A stretch of 64,000 bases of DNA from Pseudonocardia kunmingensis (GCF_006716445.1 NZ_VFPA01000004.1:1-64000), one strand, 5' to 3'. Positions 17,988-27,860 are shown, numbered from the stretch's first letter. Notes: a model not told the origin generated them from the sequence alone. Translations and numbers: made by a program.

Positions 17988-19160
17988 ATGAGTGACTACG
18001 GACGTTTCGCCTTCGAGCCACTGCTCAACCTGGCCAACGGCCGCCCCGTCGGGCTCGAGGTCGTCCGATGCCAGGCGCGCGACCAGGCCGAGCACGTCGC
18101 CCGCAACGCGGTGTGGGGCACGCGGCAGCTCGCGGAGTTCGACTCCGGGATCGCCATCGCGTCCGTGCTGCACGGCACCGGCTACGACGCCACGGTGCCG
18201 CTGCACGTCGACCTGCTGGCCGACACCGTCGTGGTCGCCCGGCGGCGGATCACCCAGCTGCGCGGCTCGCTGCTGGCCCGGGACGCGGGACGCCCGGCGC
18301 CGCCGATGCTGCTCGAGATCAACCCCGCGCTGTCCGCGGCGCCGCCCGACGCGCTCGCCGAGGGCGTCAGCGAGCTGCGGGCCGACGGCTTCGGCATCGG
18401 TCTGGACGGCGCCGCGCGCGGGTTCGGCCTCGACCTCATCGCCGAGCTGGCACCCGACCTGGTCAAGCTCGACGCCGGGGTGGTCGCGCGGCTGCCGCAC
18501 GAGCAGCGCGCCCGCACCGTGGCCCGGGCCCTCCTCGAGGTCTGCCGCGACGTGGGCGTCCGGGTCGCGGCGGCCGGTGTCTCCACGCCCGACCAGCTCG
18601 CGGCCGTGCGCGACCTCGGCATCGCATGGGCCCAGGGGCCGCTTCTCGCCGAACCGCGCAGGCGCCCGTCCACGGCCGGCATCCTGCTGCCGGTCGACCT
18701 GATGCCCCGCATGCGCGCGGCCGCGCCCGTTCCCCAGGGGCCGCCCCCGCCACCGCCGGTGGCCGGCCTCGCGCAGGCGGCGGTGAGCCTGCCCGAGGAC
18801 GTGGCGGCCGAGAGCGTGCGGCAGGCCCTCGGCGACCACCCGCAGGCCGGGAGCGTCGTCCTGCTCGACCGCGCAGGCCGCCCCACCGGCTTCCTCGACC
18901 GCAACCGCTTCATGCTCGCGATCTCCGGGCCGTTCGGCCGCGCCCTCTACGCCAACCGTCCCGCACGGGCGCTGGCCGAGCCGCCGCGCACCCTCCCCGC
19001 CCGCACCGACGTGCGCAGCGCGCTGCAGTTCTGCCTCGCGGGGGACCGCGAGCGCAGCTACGACGACCTGGTCCTGCTCGACGACGCGCGCGCCTGCGCC
19101 GGCATCGTCCGCGTCACCGACCTGCTCCAGGAGGCGACGGGCGCCACGACCGCGGCCTGA
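17988..19160 (+). CDS. Degenerate EAL-domain protein with C-terminal CBS-like region
   Basis: 390 residues. The N-terminal 235 residues follow the EAL fold (NGRPVGLEVVRCQ, PMLLEINPAL, DGFGIGLDGAARGFG, LVKLDAGVV, GVRVAAAGVSTPDQLAAVRDLGIAWAQGPLLAEP), but the catalytic signatures are changed: EAL reads LEV, the DDFG metal motif reads DGAA, and AEGVE reads AAGVS. It is therefore unlikely to hydrolyse cyclic di-GMP and may be a binding or regulatory protein. After a Pro-rich linker, residues 265-385 resemble a CBS-pair or GGDEF-linked sensor (SVVLLDRAGRPTGFLDRNRF, LVLLDDARACAGIVRVTDLLQE). GGAAGGA precedes the ATG. Confidence 0.75.
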   Translation: MSDYGRFAFEPLLNLANGRPVGLEVVRCQARDQAEHVARNAVWGTRQLAEFDSGIAIASVLHGTGYDATVPLHVDLLADTVVVARRRITQLRGSLLARDAGRPAPPMLLEINPALSAAPPDALAEGVSELRADGFGIGLDGAARGFGLDLIAELAPDLVKLDAGVVARLPHEQRARTVARALLEVCRDVGVRVAAAGVSTPDQLAAVRDLGIAWAQGPLLAEPRRRPSTAGILLPVDLMPRMRAAAPVPQGPPPPPPVAGLAQAAVSLPEDVAAESVRQALGDHPQAGSVVLLDRAGRPTGFLDRNRFMLAISGPFGRALYANRPARALAEPPRTLPARTDVRSALQFCLAGDRERSYDDLVLLDDARACAGIVRVTDLLQEATGATTAA

Positions 19161-19213
19161 CGGAGATCGTTCCGAACCGCACATCGCAGCCCCGTCAACG
19201 GCCGGTGCACGCC

Positions 19214-19330
19214 GCGAGTCGTACCTCAAGGCTGTCAGGACGACGCCGACGTACTTCTCGGACCGATCCCGCCGCGGCTCGCCCCCGGCGGCCCCAGCCG
19301 AATGATCGCTGCGAGCCGTACCTGAGCGCT
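19214..19330. repeat. Imperfect direct repeat between EAL-type and ligase genes
   Basis: GCGAGTCGTACCTCAAGGCT starting at 19214 recurs as GCGAGCCGTACCTGAGCGCT starting at 19311, 97 bases apart (16 of 20 identical by my alignment). The 275-base gap 19161-19435 has no supported gene. Meaning unknown; could be an old duplication. Confidence 0.4.
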
Positions 19331-19435
19331 TTCGCGGAGGCCATGGTGCACTTCTCGCGCTGATCATGGCGGCATCCGCCGCCTGCCGCGTGGTCGGCGC
19401 CCGACGCTGTCGGTGGGGCCTGCGACGATGGGTCC

Positions 19436-20944
19436 GTGCTGCTCGCCGACGTCGTCGCCACCTCCGCCGCGGTCGGGGCCACCCGTGCCCGCACGGCGAA
19501 GACGGCCGCGCTGGCCGCGTTGCTGCGCCGGGCCGAGGGCGACGAGGTCGAGCCGGCCACCGCATGGCTCGCCGGGGAGCCGCGGCAGAGCCGGCTGGGC
19601 ACCGGGTGGCGCACGCTGTCGGGCATCGACGCCCGCCCGGCGGCACAGCCGTCGCTGCGGGTCGCCGCCGTCGAGGAGGCCCTCAACGCGCTGGCCGCCA
19701 CCACCGGTGCCGGGTCCACCGCCCGCCGCGCCGCGCTGCTCGGGGAGCTGTTCGGTGCCGCCACCGGTGAGGAGCAGGCGTTCCTGCGCCGGCTGCTCAC
19801 CGGCGAGCTGCGCCAGGGCGCTCTGGAGGGCGTGATGCTGGAGGCGATCGCGGCCGCGGCGGAGGTGCCGTCCGGCGTCGTCCGGCGCGCCTTCATGCTC
19901 TCCGGGCAGCTCCCGGCCACGGCCCGGCTGGCCCTCACCGAGGGCGTCGCCGGGCTCGCGGCCGTCTCCCTGCGGGTCGGCAGGCCGGTCCGGCCCATGC
20001 TCGCCTCCCCCGCCGCCACGCTCGACGCCGCGCTCGGCGAGCTCGCGCCCGAGGCGGGCGTCGAGTTCAAGCTCGACGGGGCGCGCATCCAGGTGCACCG
20101 GGACGGCGAGGAGGTGCGGATCTGGACCCGCACGCTGCGCGAGATCACCGCGAGCGTGCCTGAGCTGGTGGAGCTGGTGCGCGGGCTGCCCTGCCGCTCG
20201 GTCGTCCTCGACGGCGAGACGCTCGCGCTGCGCGACGACGGCCGGCCGCGGCCGTTCCAGGAGACCATGAGCCGCTTCGGCTCGGAGGCGGGCGAGGAGC
20301 TGCTGCGGCCCTTCTTCTTCGACTGCCTGCACCTCGACGGCGCCGACCTGCTCGACGAGCCGCTGCACGTCCGTCTGGGGGCCCTGGAACGGGCGGTGGG
20401 TGGCCACCGCATGCCCGGCGTGCTGAGCCCCACCGCGGAGGAGGCCGCCGAGCTGCTGGAACGCGCGCTGGAGGCGGGCCACGAGGGCGTCATGGTCAAG
20501 TCGTTGTCCGCGCCCTACGCGGCGGGCCGGCGCGGGCGGGCGTGGCAGAAGGTCAAGCCGGTGCACACGCTCGACCTCGTGGTGCTCGGCGCCGAGTGGG
20601 GCTACGGGCGCCGCACCGGCACCCTGTCCAACATCCACCTCGGCGCGCGCGATCCCGACGGCGGCGAGCCGATCATGGTGGGCAAGACGTTCAAGGGCAT
20701 GACCGACGAGCTGCTCGCCTGGCAGACCGCCACCTTCCCGGCACTGGCCCGCGAGGAGCGCCGGCACGAAGTGCTGCTGCGTCCCGAGCTCGTCGTCGAG
20801 ATCGAGCTCGACGGCGCGCAGCGCAGCACCCGCTACCCGGGCGGGGTCGCGCTGCGGTTCGCGCGGGTCCTGCGCTACCGGCCCGACAAGACGCCCGCGG
20901 AGGCCGACACCATCGACGCCGTCCGAGCATTGCTGCGCGAGTAG
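19436..20944 (+). CDS. lig: ATP-dependent DNA ligase
   Basis: 502-residue nucleotidyltransferase that seals nicks using ATP; distinct from the essential NAD-dependent LigA. N-terminal DNA-binding region (1-185) precedes the adenylation domain with motif I EFKLDGARIQ (adenylated lysine K212), motif III-like PFFFDCLHLDG, motif IV EGVMVKSL and motif V WQKVKPVHTLDLVVLG, then an OB domain (GGEPIMVGKTFKGMTDE). Length and order fit mycobacterial LigB. GTG start; the next gene begins immediately after the stop (TAG then ATG). Confidence 0.94.
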   Translation: MLLADVVATSAAVGATRARTAKTAALAALLRRAEGDEVEPATAWLAGEPRQSRLGTGWRTLSGIDARPAAQPSLRVAAVEEALNALAATTGAGSTARRAALLGELFGAATGEEQAFLRRLLTGELRQGALEGVMLEAIAAAAEVPSGVVRRAFMLSGQLPATARLALTEGVAGLAAVSLRVGRPVRPMLASPAATLDAALGELAPEAGVEFKLDGARIQVHRDGEEVRIWTRTLREITASVPELVELVRGLPCRSVVLDGETLALRDDGRPRPFQETMSRFGSEAGEELLRPFFFDCLHLDGADLLDEPLHVRLGALERAVGGHRMPGVLSPTAEEAAELLERALEAGHEGVMVKSLSAPYAAGRRGRAWQKVKPVHTLDLVVLGAEWGYGRRTGTLSNIHLGARDPDGGEPIMVGKTFKGMTDELLAWQTATFPALAREERRHEVLLRPELVVEIELDGAQRSTRYPGGVALRFARVLRYRPDKTPAEADTIDAVRALLRE

Positions 20945-21448
20945 ATGCTGCTCTGGTCGTTCCAGCCGCTCGCCCGGATCGCCGAGCTGCGCCGCACCCG
21001 CGAGCTGGTCGGCTCGTGGGAACACGTGCCGGCCAGCTCGGGCGAGGCGATCCTCGGCGCGTACCGCGCGATGGTCGCCGCCATGGAGCGGGCCGGCGTG
21101 CCGACCCACGGTCGCCCGCCGGTCTGGGCATGGGGCGGGGCCCGCGGCGTCACGCTGGAGGACGCCCACTCGCTGGTGGGCGAGCCGCTCTGGGCCGGGT
21201 GGGCCACCGTCGAGTTCACCGCACCCGCCGAGCTGGTGCTCGCCACCGACTACGGCGCCTGGAACGACGACCTGGCCGCCCGGTTCACCGGCGCCGCACC
21301 GCACCCCCCGCCGTGGGACGTGCCCACGCCGATCGGCGAGGAGCTCGTGCAGGTGTGCCTGCCGGTGCTGCGGGCGGAGTGGGTGCGGGAGGTCCGGCCG
21401 CTCCCGCGCTCGGCCCGCGAGGTCTCCGACTGGTCGGCCCGGGTCTAG
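20945..21448 (+). CDS. DUF3841 family protein
   Basis: 167 residues beginning on the base after the ligase stop, so it is translationally linked to it. It starts with LWSFQPLARIAELRRTRELVGSWEHV and has RPPVWAWGGARGVTLEDAHSLVG and ATDYGAWNDDLAAR, a pattern I associate with DUF3841. No catalytic motif is evident. Function unknown; the tight pairing with a nick-sealing ligase suggests, but does not show, a nucleic-acid-related role. Confidence 0.72.
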   Translation: MLLWSFQPLARIAELRRTRELVGSWEHVPASSGEAILGAYRAMVAAMERAGVPTHGRPPVWAWGGARGVTLEDAHSLVGEPLWAGWATVEFTAPAELVLATDYGAWNDDLAARFTGAAPHPPPWDVPTPIGEELVQVCLPVLRAEWVREVRPLPRSAREVSDWSARV

Positions 21449-21548
21449 TGACGAGCGGCCAGGTGGGCAGAAGATGTCTGCCGTCGATCGAGGGCATCTC
21501 AGCCGGACTGCCAGACGCGGCCGGCCCCACCGGCGGCCGCGCACCGCG

Positions 21549-23003
<1,455 letters not shown>

Positions 23004-23050
23004 ACGAACGGCACTCTCGTCGCTACCTAGCCGACGAGAGTGCCGTTCGT
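23004..23050. repeat. Intergenic hairpin element, copy 3 (perfect 19-bp stem)
   Basis: Arms 23004-23022 and 23032-23050 around the same centre CTACCTAGC. Compared with copy 2, a T-A pair in the stem is replaced by C-G, a compensatory double change. Lies between convergent guaB1 and phoH-type genes, starting one base after the guaB1 stop. Confidence 0.85.
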
Positions 23051-23068
23051 CGCGGGTCGGGCGGCGGG

Positions 23069-24406
23069 TCAGGCGGCCGGGCCCTCCAGCATCTCCGTCA
23101 CCAGCGCCGCGATCGGGCTGCGCTCGCTCCTGGTGAGCGTCACGTGGGCGAAAAGCGGGTGGCCCTTCAGCTTCTCGATGACCGCGGCGATGCCGTCGTG
23201 CCGGCCGACGCGCAGGTTGTCGCGCTGCGCGACGTCGTGCGTGAGCACCACCCGGGACGCCGTGCCGAGCCGGGAGAGCACCGTGAGCAGCACGTTGCGC
23301 TCCAACGACTGCGCCTCGTCCACGATCACGAACGCGTCGTGCAGCGAACGCCCGCGGATGTGGGTGAGCGGCAGCACCTCCAGCATGCCGCGGGCGATGA
23401 CCTCCTCCAGCACGGTCTCGCTGACCAGCGCGCCGAGCGTGTCGAAGACGGCCTGCGCCCAGGGCGCCATCTTCTCGCTCTCGCTGCCCGGCAGGTAGCC
23501 CAGCTCCTGCCCGCCGACGGCGTAGAGCGGCCGGAACACCACGACCTTGCGGTGTTGCTGGCGCTCCATCACCGCCTCGAGGCCCGCGCAGAGCGCCAGC
23601 GCCGACTTGCCCGTGCCGGCCCGGCCTCCGAGCGAGACGATGCCGACCTCCGGGTCGAGGAGCAGGTCCAGCGCCACGCGCTGTTCCGCGGAACGCCCGT
23701 GCAGGCCGAACGCCTCGCGGTCACCCCGGATCAGCCGCACCCGCTTGTCCGCCGTGACCCGCCCCAACGCCGCCGAGCTGCCCCCGAGCAGCCGCAGCCC
23801 GGTGTTGGCCGGCAGCTCGCGGGCGGCGTCGTGGTCGATCACCCCGTCGCGGAAGAGCGCGTCCACGTCCTCGCTGCCGACCTCCAGGTCGGCCATCCCC
23901 GTCCAGCCCGACGGCACCACGTCCAGCGCGTGGTACTCGTCGGCCTGCAGCCCGACGGCGGCGGCCTTCACCCGCAGCGGCATGTCCTTGCTGACCAGGA
24001 CGACGTCGCCGCGGCCGTCGAGCTTGCGCTCGGCCGCCAGGTTCAGGGCGCAGGCGAGGATGCGGCTGTCGTTGGAGTCGGTGCGGAAACCGGCCGGGAG
24101 CACCTCCGGGTCGCTGTGGTTGAGCTCGACGTGCAGGGTTCCGCCTGCGGTGCCCATCGGCACCGGCGCGTCCAGGCGGCCGTGTTCGATGCGCAGCTCG
24201 TCGAGCATGCGCAGCGCCGTGCGGGCGAACCACCCCAGTTCCGGGTGGTGCCGCTTGCCCTCGAGTTCGGAGATCACCACGAGCGGCAGGACGACCTCGT
24301 GCTCGTCGAACCGGGTCAGCGACCACGGGTCGGACAGCAGCACCGAGGTGTCGAGCACGTAGCAGCGGGTGGTGGGCGAAGCGGGGGCGGTACGACGGTC
24401 GGTCAC
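23069..24406 (-). CDS. phoH2: PIN-PhoH fusion ATPase (PhoH2 type)
   Basis: 445 residues. The N-terminal PIN ribonuclease domain keeps acidic residues D19 (VLDTSVLL), E47 and D110/D113 (RTDSNDSRI); the C-terminal PhoH ATPase has Walker [10 protein letters not shown] at 260-268 and Walker B VIVDEAQ at 361-366. Mycobacterial PhoH2 is an RNA helicase/ribonuclease and this has the same architecture. GTG start. A reading frame of 96 codons overlaps it upstream (GTGA), but the promoter at 24677-24707 suggests instead a leader of about 265 bases. Likely role: RNA turnover under stress. Confidence 0.92.
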   Translation of the reverse strand: MTDRRTAPASPTTRCYVLDTSVLLSDPWSLTRFDEHEVVLPLVVISELEGKRHHPELGWFARTALRMLDELRIEHGRLDAPVPMGTAGGTLHVELNHSDPEVLPAGFRTDSNDSRILACALNLAAERKLDGRGDVVLVSKDMPLRVKAAAVGLQADEYHALDVVPSGWTGMADLEVGSEDVDALFRDGVIDHDAARELPANTGLRLLGGSSAALGRVTADKRVRLIRGDREAFGLHGRSAEQRVALDLLLDPEVGIVSLGGRAGTGKSALALCAGLEAVMERQQHRKVVVFRPLYAVGGQELGYLPGSESEKMAPWAQAVFDTLGALVSETVLEEVIARGMLEVLPLTHIRGRSLHDAFVIVDEAQSLERNVLLTVLSRLGTASRVVLTHDVAQRDNLRVGRHDGIAAVIEKLKGHPLFAHVTLTRSERSPIAALVTEMLEGPAA

Positions 24407-24676
24407 GGAAGCTCCTCGCTAGCGCTCGCCGCGTCCGCGCCCCGAGGCCCAGCTGGTGGCCGCGGGATGGGCGGGCGACGATTGCTCCCAGGTGGGCGCG
24501 GCACCGCGCCCACGGTCACCGGTGGGCCGGCCGACCCTGGTCCGGGCGCTTCCGACGACCTGGAACTCGCCGCCGACCACGCCCGTGAGGGCCGGGTGCC
24601 GGCCCCCCCGGGTGCAAGTGACACCACGACCAGGGCCTCCCGAGCGGTCCGCATCGGGTACGGGCCGCCGACGAGA

Positions 24677-24707
24677 ACGCTACCGGCGGTCACCCGGGTG
24701 CGGTCAA
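24677..24707 (-). promoter_or_regulatory. Candidate phoH2 promoter TTGACC-N19-TAGCGT
   Basis: On the minus strand a -35 TTGACC (24702-24707) and -10 TAGCGT (24677-24682) are separated by 19 bases. Start of transcription would be near 24670, leaving a leader of about 265 bases before the phoH2 GTG. Confidence 0.45.
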
Positions 24708-25134
24708 CAGCAACACAGCCCCAGTCCGGGCGCGCGCTCCCAGAATTAACAGAACGGCCTACCGTTCATCGCCTGATCGACACCGTCCGTCGTGGTTCCG
24801 GTGGGCGGTTCCTGCCCGCTCGACCCGTTCGGCCTCCGTTCGGCGCCGGAGGCCGTCGCGCGCGCCGGCGCCTCGCCGTCGCGCGGAAGGCGCGAGGCCG
24901 CACCGGAGGGCGCCGTGGAGCACCGGGGACGCCCGTCGAGGCGCCGTACCGCCGAGTAGCTCACGAACCAGTCGCAATCGGGACACGAGACGGCCAATCA
25001 CGCAGCGTCTCGAGCAAAAAGGATACGCGCGCTTCCGGGTGATTCAGCATCACACACCGTGTCGAACGACCCGCCGACTCCGGTTCGGCGCCGCGCAGAG
25101 CACCCCCGAAAGAGGGCGTAACTAAACGTAGAGT

Positions 25135-25150
25135 ATCGGATTCATCCGAT
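25135..25150. promoter_or_regulatory. Dyad ATCGGA-TTCA-TCCGAT upstream of the chaplin-like gene
   Basis: Six-base perfect arms around TTCA in an AT-richer stretch, 136 bases upstream of the GTG at 25287. Looks like an operator for a dimeric regulator; no specific protein can be named. Confidence 0.45.
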
Positions 25151-25200
25151 AGTGGTAGGCGGTTTGTCCGCGCACTGGTCAGGCCGCTAACGTTTTCCTC

Positions 25201-25235
25201 AGTCAGCGAGGGCTCCCCGGTCATAAACGCTGACT
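25201..25235 (+). other. Leader hairpin of the chaplin-like gene
   Basis: AGTCAGCG at 25201-25208 pairs perfectly with CGCTGACT at 25228-25235 around a 19-base loop, ending 51 bases before the start codon. It would fold in the 5' leader if transcription begins near the upstream dyad. Not matched to a known riboswitch. Confidence 0.35.
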
Positions 25236-25286
25236 CTGAATGGGATCGGCTCCGGTCGACTCCGGACACTCAACAGGAGATGAACT

Positions 25287-25697
25287 GTGCTGAAGAAGGC
25301 TGGAATTGTCGTGGCTGCGGCCGCTGCCGGTCTGCTCGCGGTGAGCCCGCTCGCCTTCGCTGGCGACAAGGATGACCACGACGGTCACCGCGGGCACGAC
25401 AAGACCAAGGTCGAGGACGTCAACAGCGTCGACAACTCGTCCGAGGGTCTGATCAACGTGGGCGGCAACAACATCGCCGTTCCGGTCAACGTGTGCGACA
25501 ACCAGGTGCCGGTGAACGTCCTGGGTGTCCAGGTCCCGGTCAACGACACCGAGGTCATCGCCGACCTGACCGGCGCCCTGGGCCTCGGCCTGCTGGGCGA
25601 CAACGAGACCGAGGCGGAGTCGGACGGCGACAACACCATCGACGACTCCTGCAAGGCGGCCGCCGAGGCGGGCGACGAGACCGAGATCGACGACTGA
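25287..25697 (+). CDS. Secreted chaplin-like protein with acidic tail
   Basis: 136 residues with a clean signal peptide (LKKAGIVVAAAAAGLLAVSPLAFA then GD). The mature region contains SSEGLINVGGNNIAVPVNVC followed by DNQVPVNVLGVQVPVND, very like the chaplin core of alternating Val/Asn strands, and has two cysteines in total. Chaplins are surface-active amyloid proteins that help aerial growth in streptomycetes. Unlike classical chaplins, the C-terminal 50 residues are strongly acidic (ETEAESDGDNTIDDSC, DETEIDD). AGGAG lies seven bases before the GTG start. A long regulated leader is likely. Family resemblance is by eye, so function is inference. Confidence 0.75.
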   Translation: MLKKAGIVVAAAAAGLLAVSPLAFAGDKDDHDGHRGHDKTKVEDVNSVDNSSEGLINVGGNNIAVPVNVCDNQVPVNVLGVQVPVNDTEVIADLTGALGLGLLGDNETEAESDGDNTIDDSCKAAAEAGDETEIDD

Positions 25698-25793
25698 TCT
25701 CAGTACTCACCACGGAACGGCGCTGGGCCTTCGGGTCCGGCGCCGTTTCCGTGTGTCCGCAGGAGATCGCGGCGAAGATCAGGGGGAACGGGC

Positions 25794-26564
25794 TCAGGAA
25801 CCGAATCGACGGTGCCGGGTGGCGTAGTCCCGCATGGCGCGCAGGAAGTCGACGCGCCGGAACTCCGGCCAGTACGCCTCGCAGAACCAGAACTCCGAGT
25901 GCGCGGACTGCCAGAGCAGGAAGCCCGACAGGCGCTGCTCCCCCGAGGTGCGGATCACCAGGTCCGGGTCCGGCTGGCCGGAGGTGTACAGGTGCGCGGC
26001 GATGTGGTCGACGTCGAGCACCTCCGCGAGCTCCTCGATCGTCGTGCCCGACTCGGCGTGCTGCAGCAGCAGCTTGCGCACGGCGTCGGCGATCTCCTGC
26101 CGGCCCCCGTAGCCCACGGCCACGTTGAGCTCGACCCCCGTGCGATCACGGGTGCGCGCCGCCGCCGCCGAGAGCCGGTCGGCCATGTCACCGGGCAGCA
26201 TCTCGAGGGCACCCACCACGCGGAGCCGACACCGGCCCGCGGGCCCGCTCAGCTCGTCCACCACGTCGGTGATGATCTTGAGGAGCGGTTCCAGCTCCTC
26301 CGACGGGCGCTTGAGGTTGTCGGTCGAGAGCAACCAGAGCGTCACGACCTCGACGCGCGCCTCCTCGCACCACGCCAGGAAGTCGGCGATCTTGGCAGCG
26401 CCCGCCCGGTGCCCGTCGTTGACGTCGACGAACCCGGCGTCACGCGCCCACCGGCGGTTGCCGTCGAGCATCACCGCCACGTGCCGCGGACGCGCGGACG
26501 CGGTGCGCAGCTCGCGGCTCAGCTTGCGCTCGTACAGCGAATACAGCAGGTCGCGGACGCCCAC
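25794..26564 (-). CDS. uppS: Isoprenyl (cis-prenyl) diphosphate synthase
   Basis: 256-residue cis-prenyltransferase of the undecaprenyl-diphosphate-synthase family, building polyprenyl diphosphates from IPP for cell-wall lipid carriers. Signatures: HVAVMLDGNRRWARDAG with the catalytic Asp, DHRAG-like NDGHRAGAAKI, LWLLSTDNLKRP, and the C-terminal DLVIRTSGEQRLSGFLLWQSAHSE. Neighbourhood (next to hemolysin III) matches Rv1086, a short-chain Z-farnesyl synthase, so product length may be short. GTG start at 26564; a TACGCT box eight bases upstream suggests a leaderless message. Confidence 0.93.
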   Translation of the reverse strand: MGVRDLLYSLYERKLSRELRTASARPRHVAVMLDGNRRWARDAGFVDVNDGHRAGAAKIADFLAWCEEARVEVVTLWLLSTDNLKRPSEELEPLLKIITDVVDELSGPAGRCRLRVVGALEMLPGDMADRLSAAAARTRDRTGVELNVAVGYGGRQEIADAVRKLLLQHAESGTTIEELAEVLDVDHIAAHLYTSGQPDPDLVIRTSGEQRLSGFLLWQSAHSEFWFCEAYWPEFRRVDFLRAMRDYATRHRRFGS

Positions 26565-26572
26565 GGCCGGAC

Positions 26573-26578
26573 AGCGTA
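26573..26578 (-). promoter_or_regulatory. -10 box TACGCT before uppS
   Basis: On the minus strand TACGCT ends eight bases before the GTG start of uppS; no Shine-Dalgarno sequence lies between. Consistent with leaderless transcription. Confidence 0.4.
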
Positions 26579-26654
26579 CGCCGGGGCCTCCGAGCGGTCG
26601 CAGACGCGCAGGTGCGTTCACGCACAGGACACCTCGCGACCGCCGCCGCTGCCG

Positions 26655-26660
26655 TAACCT
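26655..26660 (+). promoter_or_regulatory. -10 box TAACCT placing the hemolysin III start at +1
   Basis: TAACCT is followed by exactly six bases and then the GTG at 26667. This spacing puts transcription start on the first base of the start codon. Confidence 0.5.
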
Positions 26661-26666
26661 CGAAGG

Positions 26667-27347
26667 GTGACCACAGGGACCTTCGACTCGCGCCGGCCTG
26701 GCGGGGAGCTGGTCAAACCGCGGATGCGCGGGTGGCTCCACTTCTGGTCGTTCGCGGTCTCGATCGCGGCCGGCGCCACCCTGATCGCGGTGTCGGCCGC
26801 GCTCGTCGGCGGGGCGGCAGCGCTCGCCACCACCGTCTACAGCGTCACGATCCTGGGCCTGTTCGGCACCAGCGCGCTGTACCACCGACGCACCTGGCGC
26901 ACCCCGCGCAGCCGGGCGGTGATGCGCAGGCTCGACCATTCGATGATCTTCCTGTTCATCGCGGGCACCTACACCCCGATCGCAGCGCTGGCCATGGATG
27001 CCGGTACCGCGCGCACGGTGCTCACCGTCGTCTGGATCGGCGCCGCCGCGGGCGTCGTGCTGAAGACGGTGTGGCCGCACGCGCCTGCGTGGGTGGGCGT
27101 GCCGATCTACATCGCGCTCGGCTGGCTGGCGGTGTTCGTCATCCCCGCGATGCTCGTGGGCGGCGGCGTCGCGGCGCTGGTGCTGGTGCTCGTCGGCGGC
27201 CTGATCTACACCGTGGGCGCCGTCTTCTACGCCACCCGCTGGCCGAACCCGTGGCCCGCGACGTTCGGGTTCCACGAGTTCTTCCACGCCGCCACCGTGG
27301 TCGCCGCGATCTGCCACCACGTGGCGATCTGGCTGCTCCTGTTCTGA
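26667..27347 (+). CDS. Hemolysin III (PAQR/YqfA-type) membrane protein
   Basis: 226 residues with seven hydrophobic segments. Conserved PAQR-like motifs: KPRMRGWLHFWSF near the N-terminus, SALYHRRTW with the metal-type His, RRLDHSMIFLFIAGTYTP, and the C-terminal FHEFFHAATVVAAICHH. The His/Asp set resembles the zinc site of the CREST hydrolase superfamily. Despite the name the role is membrane-lipid or envelope related rather than proven haemolysis. GTG start, probably leaderless. Divergent from uppS with a 102-base shared region, an arrangement conserved in mycobacteria. Confidence 0.9.
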   Translation: MTTGTFDSRRPGGELVKPRMRGWLHFWSFAVSIAAGATLIAVSAALVGGAAALATTVYSVTILGLFGTSALYHRRTWRTPRSRAVMRRLDHSMIFLFIAGTYTPIAALAMDAGTARTVLTVVWIGAAAGVVLKTVWPHAPAWVGVPIYIALGWLAVFVIPAMLVGGGVAALVLVLVGGLIYTVGAVFYATRWPNPWPATFGFHEFFHAATVVAAICHHVAIWLLLF

Positions 27348-27394
27348 TCCGCGGCCGGCGGAATGCCGCCGGACCCGCCGCCGTTGCGCGGGGC

Positions 27395-27832
27395 ATGACG
27401 ACCACCGGCACGGAGTTCGACCCGCACGCGCTGCTCGCCGAGGCCCGGATCGGCGTCCTCGCCACGCTCCGGTCGGACGGCCGCCCGCAGCTCTCCCCGG
27501 TCACGCCCTATTACGACCGGGACGCGGGGATCATCTACGTCTCGATGACCGAGGGCCGGGCGAAGACGGTGAACCTGCGCCGGGACCCGCGCGCGGCGAT
27601 CGAGGTGACCAGCGCCGACGGCTGGGCGTGGGCGACCGCCGACGGCACCGCCGAGCTGACCGGACCGGGCACCGACCCGCACGGGCCCGAGGTGGAGGCC
27701 CTCGTCGACTACTACCGCGCCGCCGCGGGTGAGCACCCGGACTGGGACGAGTACCGCAGCGTCATGGTCGCCGACCGGCGCGTGCTGATGGCGCTGCGGG
27801 TCGAGCGGGTCTACGGGCAGCGGATCCGCTAG
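27395..27832 (+). CDS. PPOX-class F420-dependent oxidoreductase
   Basis: 145-residue split beta-barrel flavin/deazaflavin protein. Typical opening LLAEARIGVLATLRSDGRPQLSPVTPYYD, then AKTVNLRRDPRAAIEVTSADGWAWATADGTAEL, the standard layout of small F420-dependent reductases in actinobacteria. Substrate unknown. No strong Shine-Dalgarno sequence before ATG 27395. It stands alone, 47 bases after the hemolysin III gene on the same strand. Confidence 0.85.
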   Translation: MTTTGTEFDPHALLAEARIGVLATLRSDGRPQLSPVTPYYDRDAGIIYVSMTEGRAKTVNLRRDPRAAIEVTSADGWAWATADGTAELTGPGTDPHGPEVEALVDYYRAAAGEHPDWDEYRSVMVADRRVLMALRVERVYGQRIR

Positions 27833-27860
27833 CGACGCTCGTGGAGCGACGCAGCCCCGG

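Larger units (their letters stand above)
24407..25286. other. 880-base intergenic region between phoH2 and the chaplin-like gene
   Basis: No well-supported gene. A 96-codon Pro/Ser-rich frame on the minus strand (24403-24693) overlaps phoH2 by four bases, but it begins inside a promoter-like sequence and shows no domain, so I left it out. The phoH2 side holds a promoter (24677-24707) and a 6-bp hairpin (24752-24767). The right part, from about 24960, is markedly more AT-rich and carries a dyad (25135-25150) and a hairpin (25201-25235), probably regulatory for the secreted protein. Confidence 0.55.

Noticed and set aside
17767-18021. 84-codon minus-strand frame between the exporter and the EAL-type gene
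   Set aside because: No motif, no Shine-Dalgarno site, and it overlaps the well-supported start of the EAL-type gene.
24403-24693. 96-codon frame overlapping phoH2 by GTGA
   Set aside because: Low-complexity Pro/Ser composition and a start codon inside a promoter-like sequence; kept only as a finding.
25135-25235. Cyclic di-AMP (ydaO) or other known riboswitch upstream of the chaplin-like gene
   Set aside because: The characteristic conserved blocks could not be matched by eye; only a dyad and a simple hairpin are supported.
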